Positions 26,121 through 35,399 of a DNA stretch of 64,000 bases are shown piece after piece (position 1 is the first letter of the stretch; every line of letters starts with the position of its first letter). Made by a program: the position numbers and the translations under genes. This stretch comes from an uncultured Bacilli bacterium. Lineage in GTDB: Bacteria > Bacillota_I > Bacilli_A > RF39 > UBA660. The notes below the pieces were generated by a model that did not search any database, was not told where the DNA came from, and saw nothing but the letters and a program-made list of their open reading frames with translations. The stretch is from positions 310,001 to 374,000 of the forward strand of contig CAKOLO010000001.1 of assembly GCA_934096235.1 (NCBI GenBank), in the 5' to 3' direction.

Positions 26121-26624
26121 ATTACAAATATCAAAGCATTCACAATATTTATTTTTATCTATATTCTTATCAGTAAAATATCCATCTTCTTCATTTCCAC
26201 AAAATAAATATGTTTTAGGATTATCATAAGTACCAAATTCTTCATTATAATAATATGTTACAAATCCCTTACAAGCTTGTTTTCTATAACTAACTTCACC
26301 ATTTAAATAACTGTCTCCACTCTTTTGAAGTTCATTTAAACAAACATATTTTTCAACTGTCTTACCACTATTAGAATCATATACACCATCTTCATAAGTA
26401 GAAGGACATATAAGTCTCTCATCAATTTTAGATAAACAATAATCTTCTAAATATAAATTAGCTGCATCCTTAATATTAGTCTCTTGTATTTGCATTTCTT
26501 TTATTACACCCTTATTATATACTTCTATAACATTAGGTACAGCTATTAAAGTTAATATACCAAGTATAGCTATAACAGTAAGTAATTCCATAAGTGTAAA
26601 ACCATAATTCTTCATTTCATTCAT
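26118..26624 (-). CDS. Type IV pilin-like (pseudopilin) protein
   Basis: A 168-residue protein with a class III prepilin signal: short basic leader MNEMKNYG, cleavage after Gly, then FTLMELLTVIAILGILTLIA with Glu at position +5, the methylation/assembly signature. The rest is a soluble Cys-rich head (10 Cys) probably stabilised by disulfides outside the cell. No prepilin peptidase, assembly ATPase or other pilin lies within the window, so its machinery must be elsewhere. It is a single-gene unit between comN and valS. Confidence 0.85.
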   Translation of the reverse strand: MNEMKNYGFTLMELLTVIAILGILTLIAVPNVIEVYNKGVIKEMQIQETNIKDAANLYLEDYCLSKIDERLICPSTYEDGVYDSNSGKTVEKYVCLNELQKSGDSYLNGEVSYRKQACKGFVTYYYNEEFGTYDNPKTYLFCGNEEDGYFTDKNIDKNKYCECFDICN

Positions 26625-26669
26625 CTCCTAATCTACTATATATAGAATATCAAATTTAAAAGAAAAAGA

Positions 26670-29195
26670 CTAGTTCTTTTTAAGAATTTCTAGTCTCTTT
26701 TCTTCCTTTCCTAAGTCTTCTCTTTCTTTATTAACTATAGCTTCAGGTGCTTTATTTACATAGTTTTCATTTGATAATAATTTTTTACGTCTACTTATAG
26801 ATGCTTCTAACTTTTCTATTTCTTCTTTACGCTTTAACTCTTCTTCTTCACTATTTTTAGAGTTATCAAAGAATAGATCAAACTTATAGTTATATAACTC
26901 TATAGTAAGTTTATCTTTATATTTACTTTCACTAACTATTTTATCAGTAAGTTTAAGCATCTTATTTAATAATTCATTATTATTATAATCAATTACTTCA
27001 AATTCACTTGTTATCTTACTTTCAGTCTTTTTATTTCTAAATAGTGTTACATATTCAAGCATTTCATCTATTTCTTTAGTTTCGCTCTTGAATACTAGTT
27101 TTTTATCATAAATAGGATATTCAGTCATAAGAAGAATATCATTATCTTTTATTTCAAAATTACTATATATTTCTTCAGTAACAAATGGCATAAATGGATG
27201 CATCATTTTAACTATAGCTGTAATTGTATATAAAAGTGTACTCTTAGTTTCATTACTTTCACTAAATTTAGACATTTCTATATATTTATCACAAAAATCA
27301 TCCCATATAAATGAATATAACTCACTTCCTGCATTATTAAATTCATATTTATCCATAGTTTTAGTTACTTTTTTAATTGTTTCATTAAGTTTAGTAAGTA
27401 TCCACTTATCAGCATTATTTAAGTTTTTAAGTGAATAATCTTCTTTTTTGAAACCTTCTAATTTCATAAGTACAAATCTAGATGCATTCCATAATTTATT
27501 AATGAAATTCCAAGTAGAAGCTACTTTATCAGTATCAAAACGAATATCCATTCCCATCGCAGAAGTAGTTGTTAAATAGAATCTTAATGCATCACATCCA
27601 TATTCATCTATCATATCCATTGGATCTATTCCATTACCAAGTGATTTTGACATCTTTCTTCCTTGTTTATCACGAATAAGTCCATGAATAATACAATCTT
27701 TAAATGGACGACAATTCATTTGTTTAAGTGACGAGAATGCCATACGAGCAACCCAGAAGAAAATTATATCGTATGCTGTTACAAGTACATCAGTTGGAAA
27801 ATATCTTTCTAAGTCTTCAGTTTTATTTGGCCAACCAAGAGTACTAAATGGCCATAATGCACTACTAAACCAAGTATCTAACACATCTTCATCTTGTGTC
27901 CAACCTTCTCCTGGACATTCTTTTTGTACTTTAACTTCTTCACCTTTATACCAAGCAGGAATTCTGTGTCCCCACCATAATTGACGACTAATACACCAGT
28001 CATGACAGTCTTCCATCCAATGATTTAATACTTTTTCAAATCTCTTAGGTATAAAATTAATTTTATTGTCTCCACCCTTTTGAGCATCCAACAAGTCTTT
28101 ACTCATACCACTCATATCAACAAACCATTGTTTAGATAAGTATGGCTCAACTACAGCGTCAGTTCTCTCAGAGTGACCTACACTATGTGTCATCTTTTCA
28201 ACACTAATTAATAAATTTTGACTTTCTAAATCCTTAAGTAATTCTTCTCTACATTTTTCACGAGACATGCCATTATATTTACCAGTTTTCTCATTCATTG
28301 TAGCATCTTCATTCATAATTAGAATTCTCTCTAAATTATGTCTTTCACCTACTTCAAAGTCATTAGGATCATGTGCTGGTGTAATTTTAACACAACCAGT
28401 ACCAAACTCAGGATCAGCATGTTCATCACCTATAATTGGAATTAATTTATTAACTATTGGAAGTATTACATTCTTACCAATTAAATCTTTATATCTTTTA
28501 TCTTCAGGATTAACAGCAACAGCAGTGTCACCAAATAAAGTTTCAGGTCTTGTAGTAGCTACATCTAAATACTTATCACTTCCTTCAATAAAATATTTAA
28601 TATGATAGAAAGCTCCTGGATCATCTTTATAAATAACTTCTTCATTTGAAAGAGCTGTCTTAGCTACTGGATCCCAGTTAATAATCTTTTCACCACGATA
28701 GATTAATCCTTCTTTGTATAGTCTAATAAATACTTCATTAACCGCGTCATTAAGACCTTCATCTAGAGTAAATCTCTCACGTCTATAGTCAACACTAAGT
28801 CCTAAAGTTTTCCATTGTTTATGAATATTATTTCTATGTTCATCAGTCCATTTCCAACATTCTTTTAAGAATCCTTCACGTCCAAGTTCATACTTATTAA
28901 TACCATTTTCTTTAAGTCTATTAACTACTTTAGCTTCAGTCGCAATAGCTGCATGATCCATTCCTGGAAGCCATAAAGTATCAAAGCCTTTCATCTTTTT
29001 ATATCTAATAATAACATCTTGAATACTACCATTAAGTGCATGACCTAAATGTAAATTACCTGTAACATTAGGTGGAGGTATAACTATAGTAAATGCATCT
29101 TTACTCTTATCTCCTGCATCAAAACAATGACTTTTAAGCCACATTTCATATTTTCCATTTTCTACTTCTTTATGATTATATTTTTTATCAAGCAT
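26670..29195 (-). CDS. valS: Valyl-tRNA synthetase
   Basis: Class I aminoacyl-tRNA synthetase charging tRNA-Val, 841 residues from the ATG at 29195. Motifs in order: PPPNVTGNLHLGHALNGS (HIGH, about residue 40), a CP1 editing domain with the TTRPETLFGDTAVAV segment, DWCISRQLWWGHRIPAW, GRKMSKSLGN (KMSKS) and a C-terminal coiled coil (EELKRKEEIEKLEASISRRK). Its start overlaps the end of the HD-domain gene by eight bases. Both genes are under the T-box at 29946-30160, whose specifier reads GUA (Val). Confidence 0.97.
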   Translation of the reverse strand: MLDKKYNHKEVENGKYEMWLKSHCFDAGDKSKDAFTIVIPPPNVTGNLHLGHALNGSIQDVIIRYKKMKGFDTLWLPGMDHAAIATEAKVVNRLKENGINKYELGREGFLKECWKWTDEHRNNIHKQWKTLGLSVDYRRERFTLDEGLNDAVNEVFIRLYKEGLIYRGEKIINWDPVAKTALSNEEVIYKDDPGAFYHIKYFIEGSDKYLDVATTRPETLFGDTAVAVNPEDKRYKDLIGKNVILPIVNKLIPIIGDEHADPEFGTGCVKITPAHDPNDFEVGERHNLERILIMNEDATMNEKTGKYNGMSREKCREELLKDLESQNLLISVEKMTHSVGHSERTDAVVEPYLSKQWFVDMSGMSKDLLDAQKGGDNKINFIPKRFEKVLNHWMEDCHDWCISRQLWWGHRIPAWYKGEEVKVQKECPGEGWTQDEDVLDTWFSSALWPFSTLGWPNKTEDLERYFPTDVLVTAYDIIFFWVARMAFSSLKQMNCRPFKDCIIHGLIRDKQGRKMSKSLGNGIDPMDMIDEYGCDALRFYLTTTSAMGMDIRFDTDKVASTWNFINKLWNASRFVLMKLEGFKKEDYSLKNLNNADKWILTKLNETIKKVTKTMDKYEFNNAGSELYSFIWDDFCDKYIEMSKFSESNETKSTLLYTITAIVKMMHPFMPFVTEEIYSNFEIKDNDILLMTEYPIYDKKLVFKSETKEIDEMLEYVTLFRNKKTESKITSEFEVIDYNNNELLNKMLKLTDKIVSESKYKDKLTIELYNYKFDLFFDNSKNSEEEELKRKEEIEKLEASISRRKKLLSNENYVNKAPEAIVNKEREDLGKEEKRLEILKKN

Positions 29196-29934
29196 TATTT
29201 TCACACTCCCTTAAATATTTTTCTACCTCATCAAAATAAGGTTTAAATTTATCTTTATCTTTTATATTTTCAAATATTCTATTATAATATCCTTTATCTA
29301 ATAATAAACCACGACTATAGTCATAATATAAATCAAAAGCAAATGATAATAAGAATATTATTCTGTCATTAACAGTTTTACAATTGACTCGTTTAACTGG
29401 CTCATGTAAATAAAACTCTTTCTTCACTTCTTCACTTATTTCACTATCGTCTTCCTTAAGTTCTAAAATTCTTATTGTTGAAAAAGCATATATTATATCT
29501 AATTTATCAGCATCTCTAACTATCTTAGCATGCATCTTCTCACGTACAGTTAAATCATCAGGTAATTCATATTTATTATGATATTTTATAGCTTTAGAAA
29601 CTATATCATAGAATTCATCATCTAATTTAAAGTTCTTAATTAAGCCTTTCTTGAATAGTAATTCTTCTCCTAAATCTCCATGATCAATTGTATCAACATC
29701 ACTAAAAGATTTATATTTGGACCATTGCTCAAATCTACCAAAATCATGAAGTAATCCTATTAAACATGTTAAATAGTTATCTTCTTCATCTAAATTTAAT
29801 GTATATGATATCTCATCACATTGATGCATTACTCTATATGAATGATTGTATTTATATGCAATCATATCATCATTAAAATCAAAACCCATAACATAATTAT
29901 CAAACTCATCAAAGTTTTCATTCATTTCATTCAT
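29188..29934 (-). CDS. HD-domain hydrolase co-transcribed with valS
   Basis: A 248-residue HD-superfamily protein with metal-binding His and Asp residues: NHSYRVMHQCDEI, GLLHDFGRFEQW (the HD), KAIKYHNKY and DADKLDIIYAF. These predict a metal-dependent phosphohydrolase, possibly acting on nucleotides; the substrate is unknown. GGAGG precedes the ATG at 29934. It is the first gene after a Val-responsive T-box, so it is expressed when charged tRNA-Val is scarce, together with valS. Confidence 0.85.
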   Translation of the reverse strand: MNEMNENFDEFDNYVMGFDFNDDMIAYKYNHSYRVMHQCDEISYTLNLDEEDNYLTCLIGLLHDFGRFEQWSKYKSFSDVDTIDHGDLGEELLFKKGLIKNFKLDDEFYDIVSKAIKYHNKYELPDDLTVREKMHAKIVRDADKLDIIYAFSTIRILELKEDDSEISEEVKKEFYLHEPVKRVNCKTVNDRIIFLLSFAFDLYYDYSRGLLLDKGYYNRIFENIKDKDKFKPYFDEVEKYLRECENNA

Positions 29935-29945
29935 ACTTTTCCTCC

Positions 29946-30160
29946 AAAATAAAAAGGCAATACCAAAGGACGATTAAATCGTGGTACCACCTTATTTTAT
30001 ACTCTATATATTTAACGCATATCTACGTAACTGCTTACTTTATTTTCAGTAGTTAACTCCCAAGCTACATTCATATATCTATCTTAAGAAAAGCTTTCAC
30101 CCGATGACTTTTCATCTCTAATAATTAGTATATATTACTCCTCTTGTTCCTCGTTTTATA
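29946..30160 (-). promoter_or_regulatory. T-box riboswitch, Val specifier (GUA)
   Basis: Minus-strand leader with the T-box core AGGTGGTACCACG followed by the mutually exclusive terminator, which ends in TTGCCTTTTT. Stem I contains the AGUA loop E element and, on the 3' side, GAAU-GUA-G. As in glyQS (GAA, one base, specifier, purine), this gives specifier GUA for valine. The TGGT of the antiterminator bulge pairs with the A73-CCA end expected for tRNA-Val. It controls the HD gene and valS. Confidence 0.93.
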
Positions 30161-30166
30161 AAGTAG

Positions 30167-30195
30167 ATTATACAACCATATCTTTTGTTTGTCAA
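30167..30195 (-). promoter_or_regulatory. Promoter of the valS T-box transcript
   Basis: Consensus TTGACA (30190-30195), 17-base spacer, TATAAT (30167-30172) on the minus strand; it begins just before the stop codon of the upstream CalY-like gene. Confidence 0.9.
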
Positions 30196-30197
30196 TA

Positions 30198-30734
30198 TTA
30201 GTAGTTACTATCTTTAACATTAATAATACCGCTAAATGTCTTACCTTGATTATAGTTTTGACTCTCATCTAAATTCTTAAATGTAATTTCTATTTTATAT
30301 CTATGTTTCATACCAGGGCTTATACTAACTTTAGTTTTAATAGCATCATTGCTTACAGGCTTTTCATCTATATTAGTACAACTTCCGCTCATTATATCAC
30401 TAGAGTTCATACTATCACATACAGCACTAATAACAAGTTCATTATTAGTTATACCATTATTATATTCTTTCCATACTAAATCATACACTGCATCAAGAGT
30501 ACCAGTATTTTCAACTGTAATAGTTTTAGTGATAACTTCACCAGGTTTAAAATTAGCTTTATATATAAGAGCACTATCATCACTATATTTAAGTTCTAAC
30601 GTACCAGTAGTTGCTTCAATATCATTAGAAGCAAAAGCAAATTCAGCTCGAAAATATCCATAAGTAAATCCAACGATACCAATAAATATAAATAACAATA
30701 TAAAACCAAATATTATTTTTTCTTCTTTTTCCAT
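30198..30734 (-). CDS. CalY/TasA-like surface protein, complete head without tail
   Basis: Family member 3, 178 residues and the most diverged. Hydrophobic N-terminal segment (about 7-25) ending TYGYFRAEF, an ATTGTLELKYSD strand, KPGEVITKTITVENTGTLDAVYDLVWKE-like second sheet (split here only for description), and NYNQGKTFSGI at the end. The overall plan equals the CalY head of members 2 and 4 and nothing follows it. Probably exported and assembled as a fibre or matrix subunit (inference). It is a single gene ahead of the valS transcript. Confidence 0.78.
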   Translation of the reverse strand: MEKEEKIIFGFILLFIFIGIVGFTYGYFRAEFAFASNDIEATTGTLELKYSDDSALIYKANFKPGEVITKTITVENTGTLDAVYDLVWKEYNNGITNNELVISAVCDSMNSSDIMSGSCTNIDEKPVSNDAIKTKVSISPGMKHRYKIEITFKNLDESQNYNQGKTFSGIINVKDSNY

Positions 30735-30781
30735 ATTATCACTATCTTCTATATTTATAATATCATACTTTGTTTCTAATT

Positions 30782-30824
30782 AAAACATTTTAAAAATATA
30801 TAAAATTTATTTTTAAAATGTTTT
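30782..30824. repeat. Perfect 16-bp inverted repeat
   Basis: AAAACATTTTAAAAAT and its exact complement separated by 11 bases, in the gap between the CalY-like gene and the zinc-ribbon gene. It is AT-only except one C/G pair; it could be an extra terminator or a regulatory structure upstream of the CalY-like gene. Confidence 0.7.
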
Positions 30825-30883
30825 TATATACTTAAAATTCATTTTTATATTTTTGACATTAACTTAATTATTTTACTAATAAA

Positions 30884-30912
30884 AAAATAATGCTCGTGTA
30901 AAGCATTATTTT
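30884..30912 (-). terminator. Terminator of the nusA-infB operon
   Basis: An 11-bp stem AAAATAATGCT/AGCATTATTTT with a short loop and a T run on the minus strand, overlapping the stop of the last gene. Confidence 0.85.
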
Positions 30913-31208
30913 AATTCTCTCATAAATGACTTATCATATATAGATTTGTATTCAAGTCTTTTTCCACAACAAGGACAATATTCTATAGGATAAAGTGTTT
31001 TCTTAACTTGAAAATTAGTTTGATAATTTCCATCTTGATCATAAGTTCCTTCATCAATTACTTCATCATTAACCAAACAAAGTTGTCCTTCATGTACTTC
31101 ATCAGCAAAATTTGAAAGTGTAAACCCTTCTCTAAATTCACGAACGAAATCAATTAATATTAATTTTGACATACAACTACATAAGTTAGCACATTTTATC
31201 TTTTCCAT
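30906..31208 (-). CDS. Unknown protein with CxxC zinc-ribbon end
   Basis: A 100-residue Cys-rich protein with CANLCSC near the start and EYCPCCGKRLEY near residue 78; the spacing suggests a small zinc-binding domain. It follows rbfA by 11 bases and ends at the operon terminator, so it is the last gene of the rimP-nusA-rnpM-infB-rbfA transcript. A role near translation is suggested only by context. Confidence 0.65.
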   Translation of the reverse strand: MEKIKCANLCSCMSKLILIDFVREFREGFTLSNFADEVHEGQLCLVNDEVIDEGTYDQDGNYQTNFQVKKTLYPIEYCPCCGKRLEYKSIYDKSFMRELK

Positions 31209-31219
31209 AACCCACCTAT

Positions 31220-31558
31220 TTATTTATCTTCTTCATGTAACTTTTCAATTATCTTTTCAATTTTTTGTCCATACTCAATAGATTCATCAAATATAAATCT
31301 AAGTTCAGGAGTATGTCTAATTTGCAATCTTTCAGCAAGTAGACTTCTAAAGAATCCAGCAGCATTATTTAAGTCTTTTTCTACCTTTACTCTATCATCA
31401 GTAGTAGTAAAGTATATCTTAGCAAAACTTAAATCATTAGTTACTTCACAATCAGTAATAGTTACATGTTTAAAATCTTCATCTTTAGCTTCAAGAAGCA
31501 AGATATTACCAAGTTCTCTTTGCATATCTGAAGCTACTCTTTCACCTTTTAAATTCAT
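31220..31558 (-). CDS. rbfA: 30S ribosome-binding factor A
   Basis: RbfA assists 16S rRNA 5'-end maturation in the 30S subunit. The 112-residue KH-fold protein has RVASDMQRELGNIL, VTITDCEVTNDLSFAKIYF and LRFIFDESIEYGQKIEKI near the end. Its ATG overlaps the infB stop (TAATG). Confidence 0.95.
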   Translation of the reverse strand: MNLKGERVASDMQRELGNILLLEAKDEDFKHVTITDCEVTNDLSFAKIYFTTTDDRVKVEKDLNNAAGFFRSLLAERLQIRHTPELRFIFDESIEYGQKIEKIIEKLHEEDK

Positions 31559-33681
31559 TATCTTTTCACTTCCCTATTCTCAAATGCTTCAATAACATCT
31601 TTTTCTTTAATATCTGGGAATGATTCAATAGTCATACCACAATCATATCCAGCTTTAACTTCATGAGCTTGATCTTTTTCTCTTTGAAGTGTAGCAATCT
31701 TAGAAGTTGCAATTACTATACCATCACGAATAACTCTACATGGAGTTCCAACTTTAACAACACCACTAGTTACATGTGAACCTGCAATATTTCCAACTTT
31801 AGAAAAATGGAATAATTGTCTTACTTCAGCTTCTCCAATAACAACTTCTTCATATTCTGGATCTAACATACCCTTCATGGCAGCTTCTATTTCTTCTACT
31901 AATTTATAAATAATATTATAAAGTCTAATTTCTACTCCATAACCTTTAGCAGTTTCTTTAGTTGCTTTAGAAGGACTAACATTAAATCCTATAATAATTG
32001 CATTAGATGCATTAGCAAGTACAACATCACTTTCAGTAATAGTACCTACACCACTTCTAATAACATTAATTTTAACTCCATCTACATGTATCTTTAATAA
32101 AGCATTCTTAACTGCTTCTTCGCTACCCTTAACATCAGTCTTAAGAACAACATTAATTTCTTTACGACCTTCTTTAATTTGATCAAATAATTCATCTAAA
32201 CTTAATGCTTTATGAGCAAATTTCTTACTCTTTTCATGTTCTTTTCTCTTTATAGCAACTCCTCTAGCTTCTTTTTCACTTTCGAATGCCATAAACTTAT
32301 CTCCAGCAACTGGAACATCTTCAAGTCCAGTAACTTCAACTGGTTTACTAGGTTCAGCACTTACTATTTCACGTCCAGTATCATCTTTTAATGTACGAAC
32401 CTTACCATAACTTGTACCTACTACAATAGGATCTCCAAGTCTTAAAGTACCATTTTGTATTAATAAAGTAACAACTGGTCCAATATTCTTATCAAGTCTA
32501 GCTTCTATAACAGAACCACTAGCATATCTATTAGGATTTGCTTTTAAATCTAATAGTTCACTTAAAGCATTAATATTATCTAAAAGTAAATCAACACCTT
32601 CACCAGTTTGAGCACTCATACGAACAAATATTGTATCTCCTCCCCATTCTTCAGGAACAAGATTAAGTTCACTCATATCACTCATTATCTTATCTATATT
32701 AGTATGTGGTTTATCAATTTTATTAATTGCAACTATAATTGGTACTCCTGCTGCTTTGGCATGATCAATTGCTTCTCTTGTTTGAGGCATAACTCCATCA
32801 TCAGCAGCAACTATAATAATTACTATATCAGTAACACTAGCTCCTCTTGCTCTCATTTCAGTAAATGCAGCATGTCCTGGAGTATCTATAAATGTAATCT
32901 TACGACCATTTCTTTCTACTTGGTATGCACCTATTGCTTGGGTAATACCACCAGCTTCTCCTTGAGCTACATGTGAATTACGAATGTAATCAAGTAATGT
33001 AGTCTTACCATGATCAACATGACCCATAATAGTTACAACTGCAGGTCTAGGAAGTAAATCTTCTTCTTTATCATTTATTACATATTCTTCAAAATTAGTA
33101 ATATCAGTAGTTTCTTCTTTAACTAATTCTTTATTATATTCAAGAACTACTACACTAGCATCATCAAAAGAAATAGCTTGATTTGAAGATATCATAAGTC
33201 CCATACCAATTAATTTCTTAACTACATCAGATGCACTAACACCAATCGCAGTAGCTAAATCTGATACACTCATACCTTCTTTATATAAAACAACATTACT
33301 TTCAACTTCTTCTTTATTACTTTGTAATTTTGATTTATTCTTATAAATATTTTTCTTCTTTTGTGATAAATCATCATTACTTTGTTTATTGTTATTATCT
33401 TTCTTCTTTATTTTTTCCTTAACCTTAACTTCTTCATCTAATTCTATGTTGTATGCAAGAGCAGCTTCTTCAGCTCTATCCTCTAATTCAAACTTACTTG
33501 CTAATTCCTCAGTAAGATTATTTTCTTCTGAGTTAGCGCTAAGTTCATTATCCAACATAATTATAGCTTCATCATCTAGAATATCTGTTTCATTGTTATA
33601 TTTAAAGCCAAGTTCTTTAAGTTTACTAATAACAGTTTTAGTATCTACTCCTAATTCTAAAGCGTAATCTTTTATACTCAT
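31558..33681 (-). CDS. infB: Translation initiation factor IF-2
   Basis: GTPase that places fMet-tRNA on the 30S subunit; 707 residues. Two IF2_N modules (about 1-50 and 130-185) are joined by a Lys/Glu-rich linker. The G domain has GHVDHGKTTLLDYIR, DTPGHAAFTEMR and NKID, followed by domains II to IV ending in the C-terminal KVGTPCRVIRDG barrel. AGGAGG precedes the ATG. The RNA-binding ribosomal-like gene (ylxQ) often found before infB is absent. Confidence 0.97.
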   Translation of the reverse strand: MSIKDYALELGVDTKTVISKLKELGFKYNNETDILDDEAIIMLDNELSANSEENNLTEELASKFELEDRAEEAALAYNIELDEEVKVKEKIKKKDNNNKQSNDDLSQKKKNIYKNKSKLQSNKEEVESNVVLYKEGMSVSDLATAIGVSASDVVKKLIGMGLMISSNQAISFDDASVVVLEYNKELVKEETTDITNFEEYVINDKEEDLLPRPAVVTIMGHVDHGKTTLLDYIRNSHVAQGEAGGITQAIGAYQVERNGRKITFIDTPGHAAFTEMRARGASVTDIVIIIVAADDGVMPQTREAIDHAKAAGVPIIVAINKIDKPHTNIDKIMSDMSELNLVPEEWGGDTIFVRMSAQTGEGVDLLLDNINALSELLDLKANPNRYASGSVIEARLDKNIGPVVTLLIQNGTLRLGDPIVVGTSYGKVRTLKDDTGREIVSAEPSKPVEVTGLEDVPVAGDKFMAFESEKEARGVAIKRKEHEKSKKFAHKALSLDELFDQIKEGRKEINVVLKTDVKGSEEAVKNALLKIHVDGVKINVIRSGVGTITESDVVLANASNAIIIGFNVSPSKATKETAKGYGVEIRLYNIIYKLVEEIEAAMKGMLDPEYEEVVIGEAEVRQLFHFSKVGNIAGSHVTSGVVKVGTPCRVIRDGIVIATSKIATLQREKDQAHEVKAGYDCGMTIESFPDIKEKDVIEAFENREVKR

Positions 33682-33704
33682 ATTTATTTCCTCCTTTTCT
33701 TTAA

Positions 33705-33962
33705 TTATATTTTACTAATTAATTCATCATAAATATTATCTTCTATTTTAACCTCTAAATGACGTTCAAGTGCTTTTGATTTACGAGCTTTTTCTATAAC
33801 TTCTTTATCTTTTTTAACATAAGCTCCACGTCCATTAGCTTTACCTGTCTCGTCTACAAATACATTTCCTTCGTTATCTCTAACTACACGAAGTAAATCT
33901 CTTTTTTCTAATTTTTCATGTGTTATTACACAAGTTCTCATAGGGACCTTTTTAACTTTCAT
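33705..33962 (-). CDS. rnpM: RNase P modulator RnpM (YlxR)
   Basis: An 85-residue DUF448/YlxR protein with the typical VPMRTCVITHEKLEKRDLLR, NGRGAYV and a basic C-terminus. In Bacillus RnpM binds the RNase P RNA and modulates its activity. It sits between nusA and infB as in most Firmicutes, with a strong AGGAGGG ribosome site. Confidence 0.94.
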   Translation of the reverse strand: MKVKKVPMRTCVITHEKLEKRDLLRVVRDNEGNVFVDETGKANGRGAYVKKDKEVIEKARKSKALERHLEVKIEDNIYDELISKI

Positions 33963-33981
33963 ACGTTTTCCCTCCTTATGA

Positions 33982-35124
33982 TTATTTATTTATTTCAGCA
34001 TTTATATCTGCTAAAGTCTTAATATTAATTGTATATTTAGTAAGTCTACTAGCTAATTTAATATTAATTCCTTTCTTACCAATCGCTAAACTTAAATTTT
34101 CATCATCAGCTATTACTAATGCTTCTTTTTTCTTTTCATCAGTAATACTTACATTTAAGTTTTTAGCTGGACTTAATGCATTAGCAATAAATTCTTCCAT
34201 ATTATCAGAATAAGCTATTAAATCTACTTTTTCACCACCAAGTTCATTTATTATATTAGCAATTCTTCTTCCTTTTTCACCAATACAACTTCCAATTGGA
34301 TCTACTTTTGGATTAGTTGAAGCAACAGCCACTTTACTTCTTACACCAGCTTCACGAGCAACTCCACGAAGTTCTAATGTTCCATCACTAAATTCAGGAA
34401 TTTCATGTTCAAATAATCTTTTAACAAATCCATAGTTCTTTCTTGATGTTAAGATAAGTGGTCCCTTAGGTGTACTTTCTATTTTAGTAATATATACTTT
34501 TATAGAGTCTCCCATAGTTAATTTTTCACCTGGAATTAATTCAGTTTTAGGAAGTATTCCACGTGCTTTACCTAAATCAACATAATAGTTTCTTGCATCT
34601 TCCATAGCAAGGAATCCTATCATTAACTCATCTTCTTTATCAGCAAAATCAGCCATAACTTTTTCACGTTCAGCTTCACGAATCTTTTGAAGAACTACTT
34701 GTTTAGCAACTGAAATAGCTACTCTACCAAAGTTTTTAGGAGTAACTTCTTCTAGTATTTCATCGCCTACTTGATAGTCACTATTTATTTCTTTAGCTTC
34801 GCTAATAGTCATTTCATTTAAGTAATCATGACTTACTTTAACTTCTCCAGTTTCTGGGTCTATATCATCATCATCATCTTTGTAATCATCTACTATAGTA
34901 GTAACTTTAAATACTTTAATTTCTCCAGTATTTCTATCTATTAATACACGACTATTATAATCAGCTTTTTCATTTTTCTTATATGCAGTACTTAAAGCAG
35001 TTTGCATAGCTTCAATAACTACATCTTCATCTATTCCTTTTTCTTTTACTATAAACTCTAATGCTTTTTTAAATTCTTGAGCACTTGCTTTTATAGGATC
35101 TTCTTCTTTTACTTTTTTACTCAT
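33982..35124 (-). CDS. nusA: Transcription termination/antitermination protein NusA
   Basis: An RNA polymerase-associated factor for pausing, termination and antitermination. From the ATG at 35124 (AAGGAG upstream) it has 380 residues: N-terminal RNAP-binding domain (about 1-130), S1 domain, KH1 and KH2 with DPIGSCIGEKGRRI and LAIGKKGINIKLASRL. No acidic C-terminal repeats are present, as usual in Firmicutes. Its start overlaps the rimP stop by eight bases. Confidence 0.96.
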   Translation of the reverse strand: MSKKVKEEDPIKASAQEFKKALEFIVKEKGIDEDVVIEAMQTALSTAYKKNEKADYNSRVLIDRNTGEIKVFKVTTIVDDYKDDDDDIDPETGEVKVSHDYLNEMTISEAKEINSDYQVGDEILEEVTPKNFGRVAISVAKQVVLQKIREAEREKVMADFADKEDELMIGFLAMEDARNYYVDLGKARGILPKTELIPGEKLTMGDSIKVYITKIESTPKGPLILTSRKNYGFVKRLFEHEIPEFSDGTLELRGVAREAGVRSKVAVASTNPKVDPIGSCIGEKGRRIANIINELGGEKVDLIAYSDNMEEFIANALSPAKNLNVSITDEKKKEALVIADDENLSLAIGKKGINIKLASRLTKYTINIKTLADINAEINK

Positions 35125-35374
35125 TCTCTTCTTCTCCTTTGCTTCCAACATCTAGTACATAATTTTCTAAATCTAAGTCTAGACTATCAATAATTGGATC
35201 AACTATTCTTGTAGCTTTAACACATAAATCTGTGTCAACTGGTTCACCATTAAAGTTATCAATAGTTACAAATAATGTATTTTCACCATCTTCTTCTCCA
35301 AAGTGAACACCTACTAATTTAATATTTTCTTTCTCAAGTGGTTCCTTAACAGCATCATAAATCTTCTCTTCCAT
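35117..35374 (-). CDS. rimP: RimP, N-terminal domain only
   Basis: RimP helps mature the 30S head region. Only 85 residues are encoded, compared with about 150 in typical RimP. The N-terminal domain is recognisable (LVGVHFGEEDGENTLFVTID, DTDLCVKATRIVDPIIDSLD, NYVLDVGSKG) but the SH3-like C-terminal domain is missing. The gene ends by overlapping nusA, so the truncation is built into the operon and is not a simple frameshift. GGAGG precedes the ATG. Confidence 0.85.
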   Translation of the reverse strand: MEEKIYDAVKEPLEKENIKLVGVHFGEEDGENTLFVTIDNFNGEPVDTDLCVKATRIVDPIIDSLDLDLENYVLDVGSKGEEENE

Positions 35375-35399
35375 AAGACCTCCATATCATATCAATATA

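Noticed and set aside
32608..32976. A 122-codon + strand frame antisense to infB
   Set aside because: Ser/Asn/Cys/Tyr-rich antisense shadow of a conserved GTPase domain, with no ribosome site.
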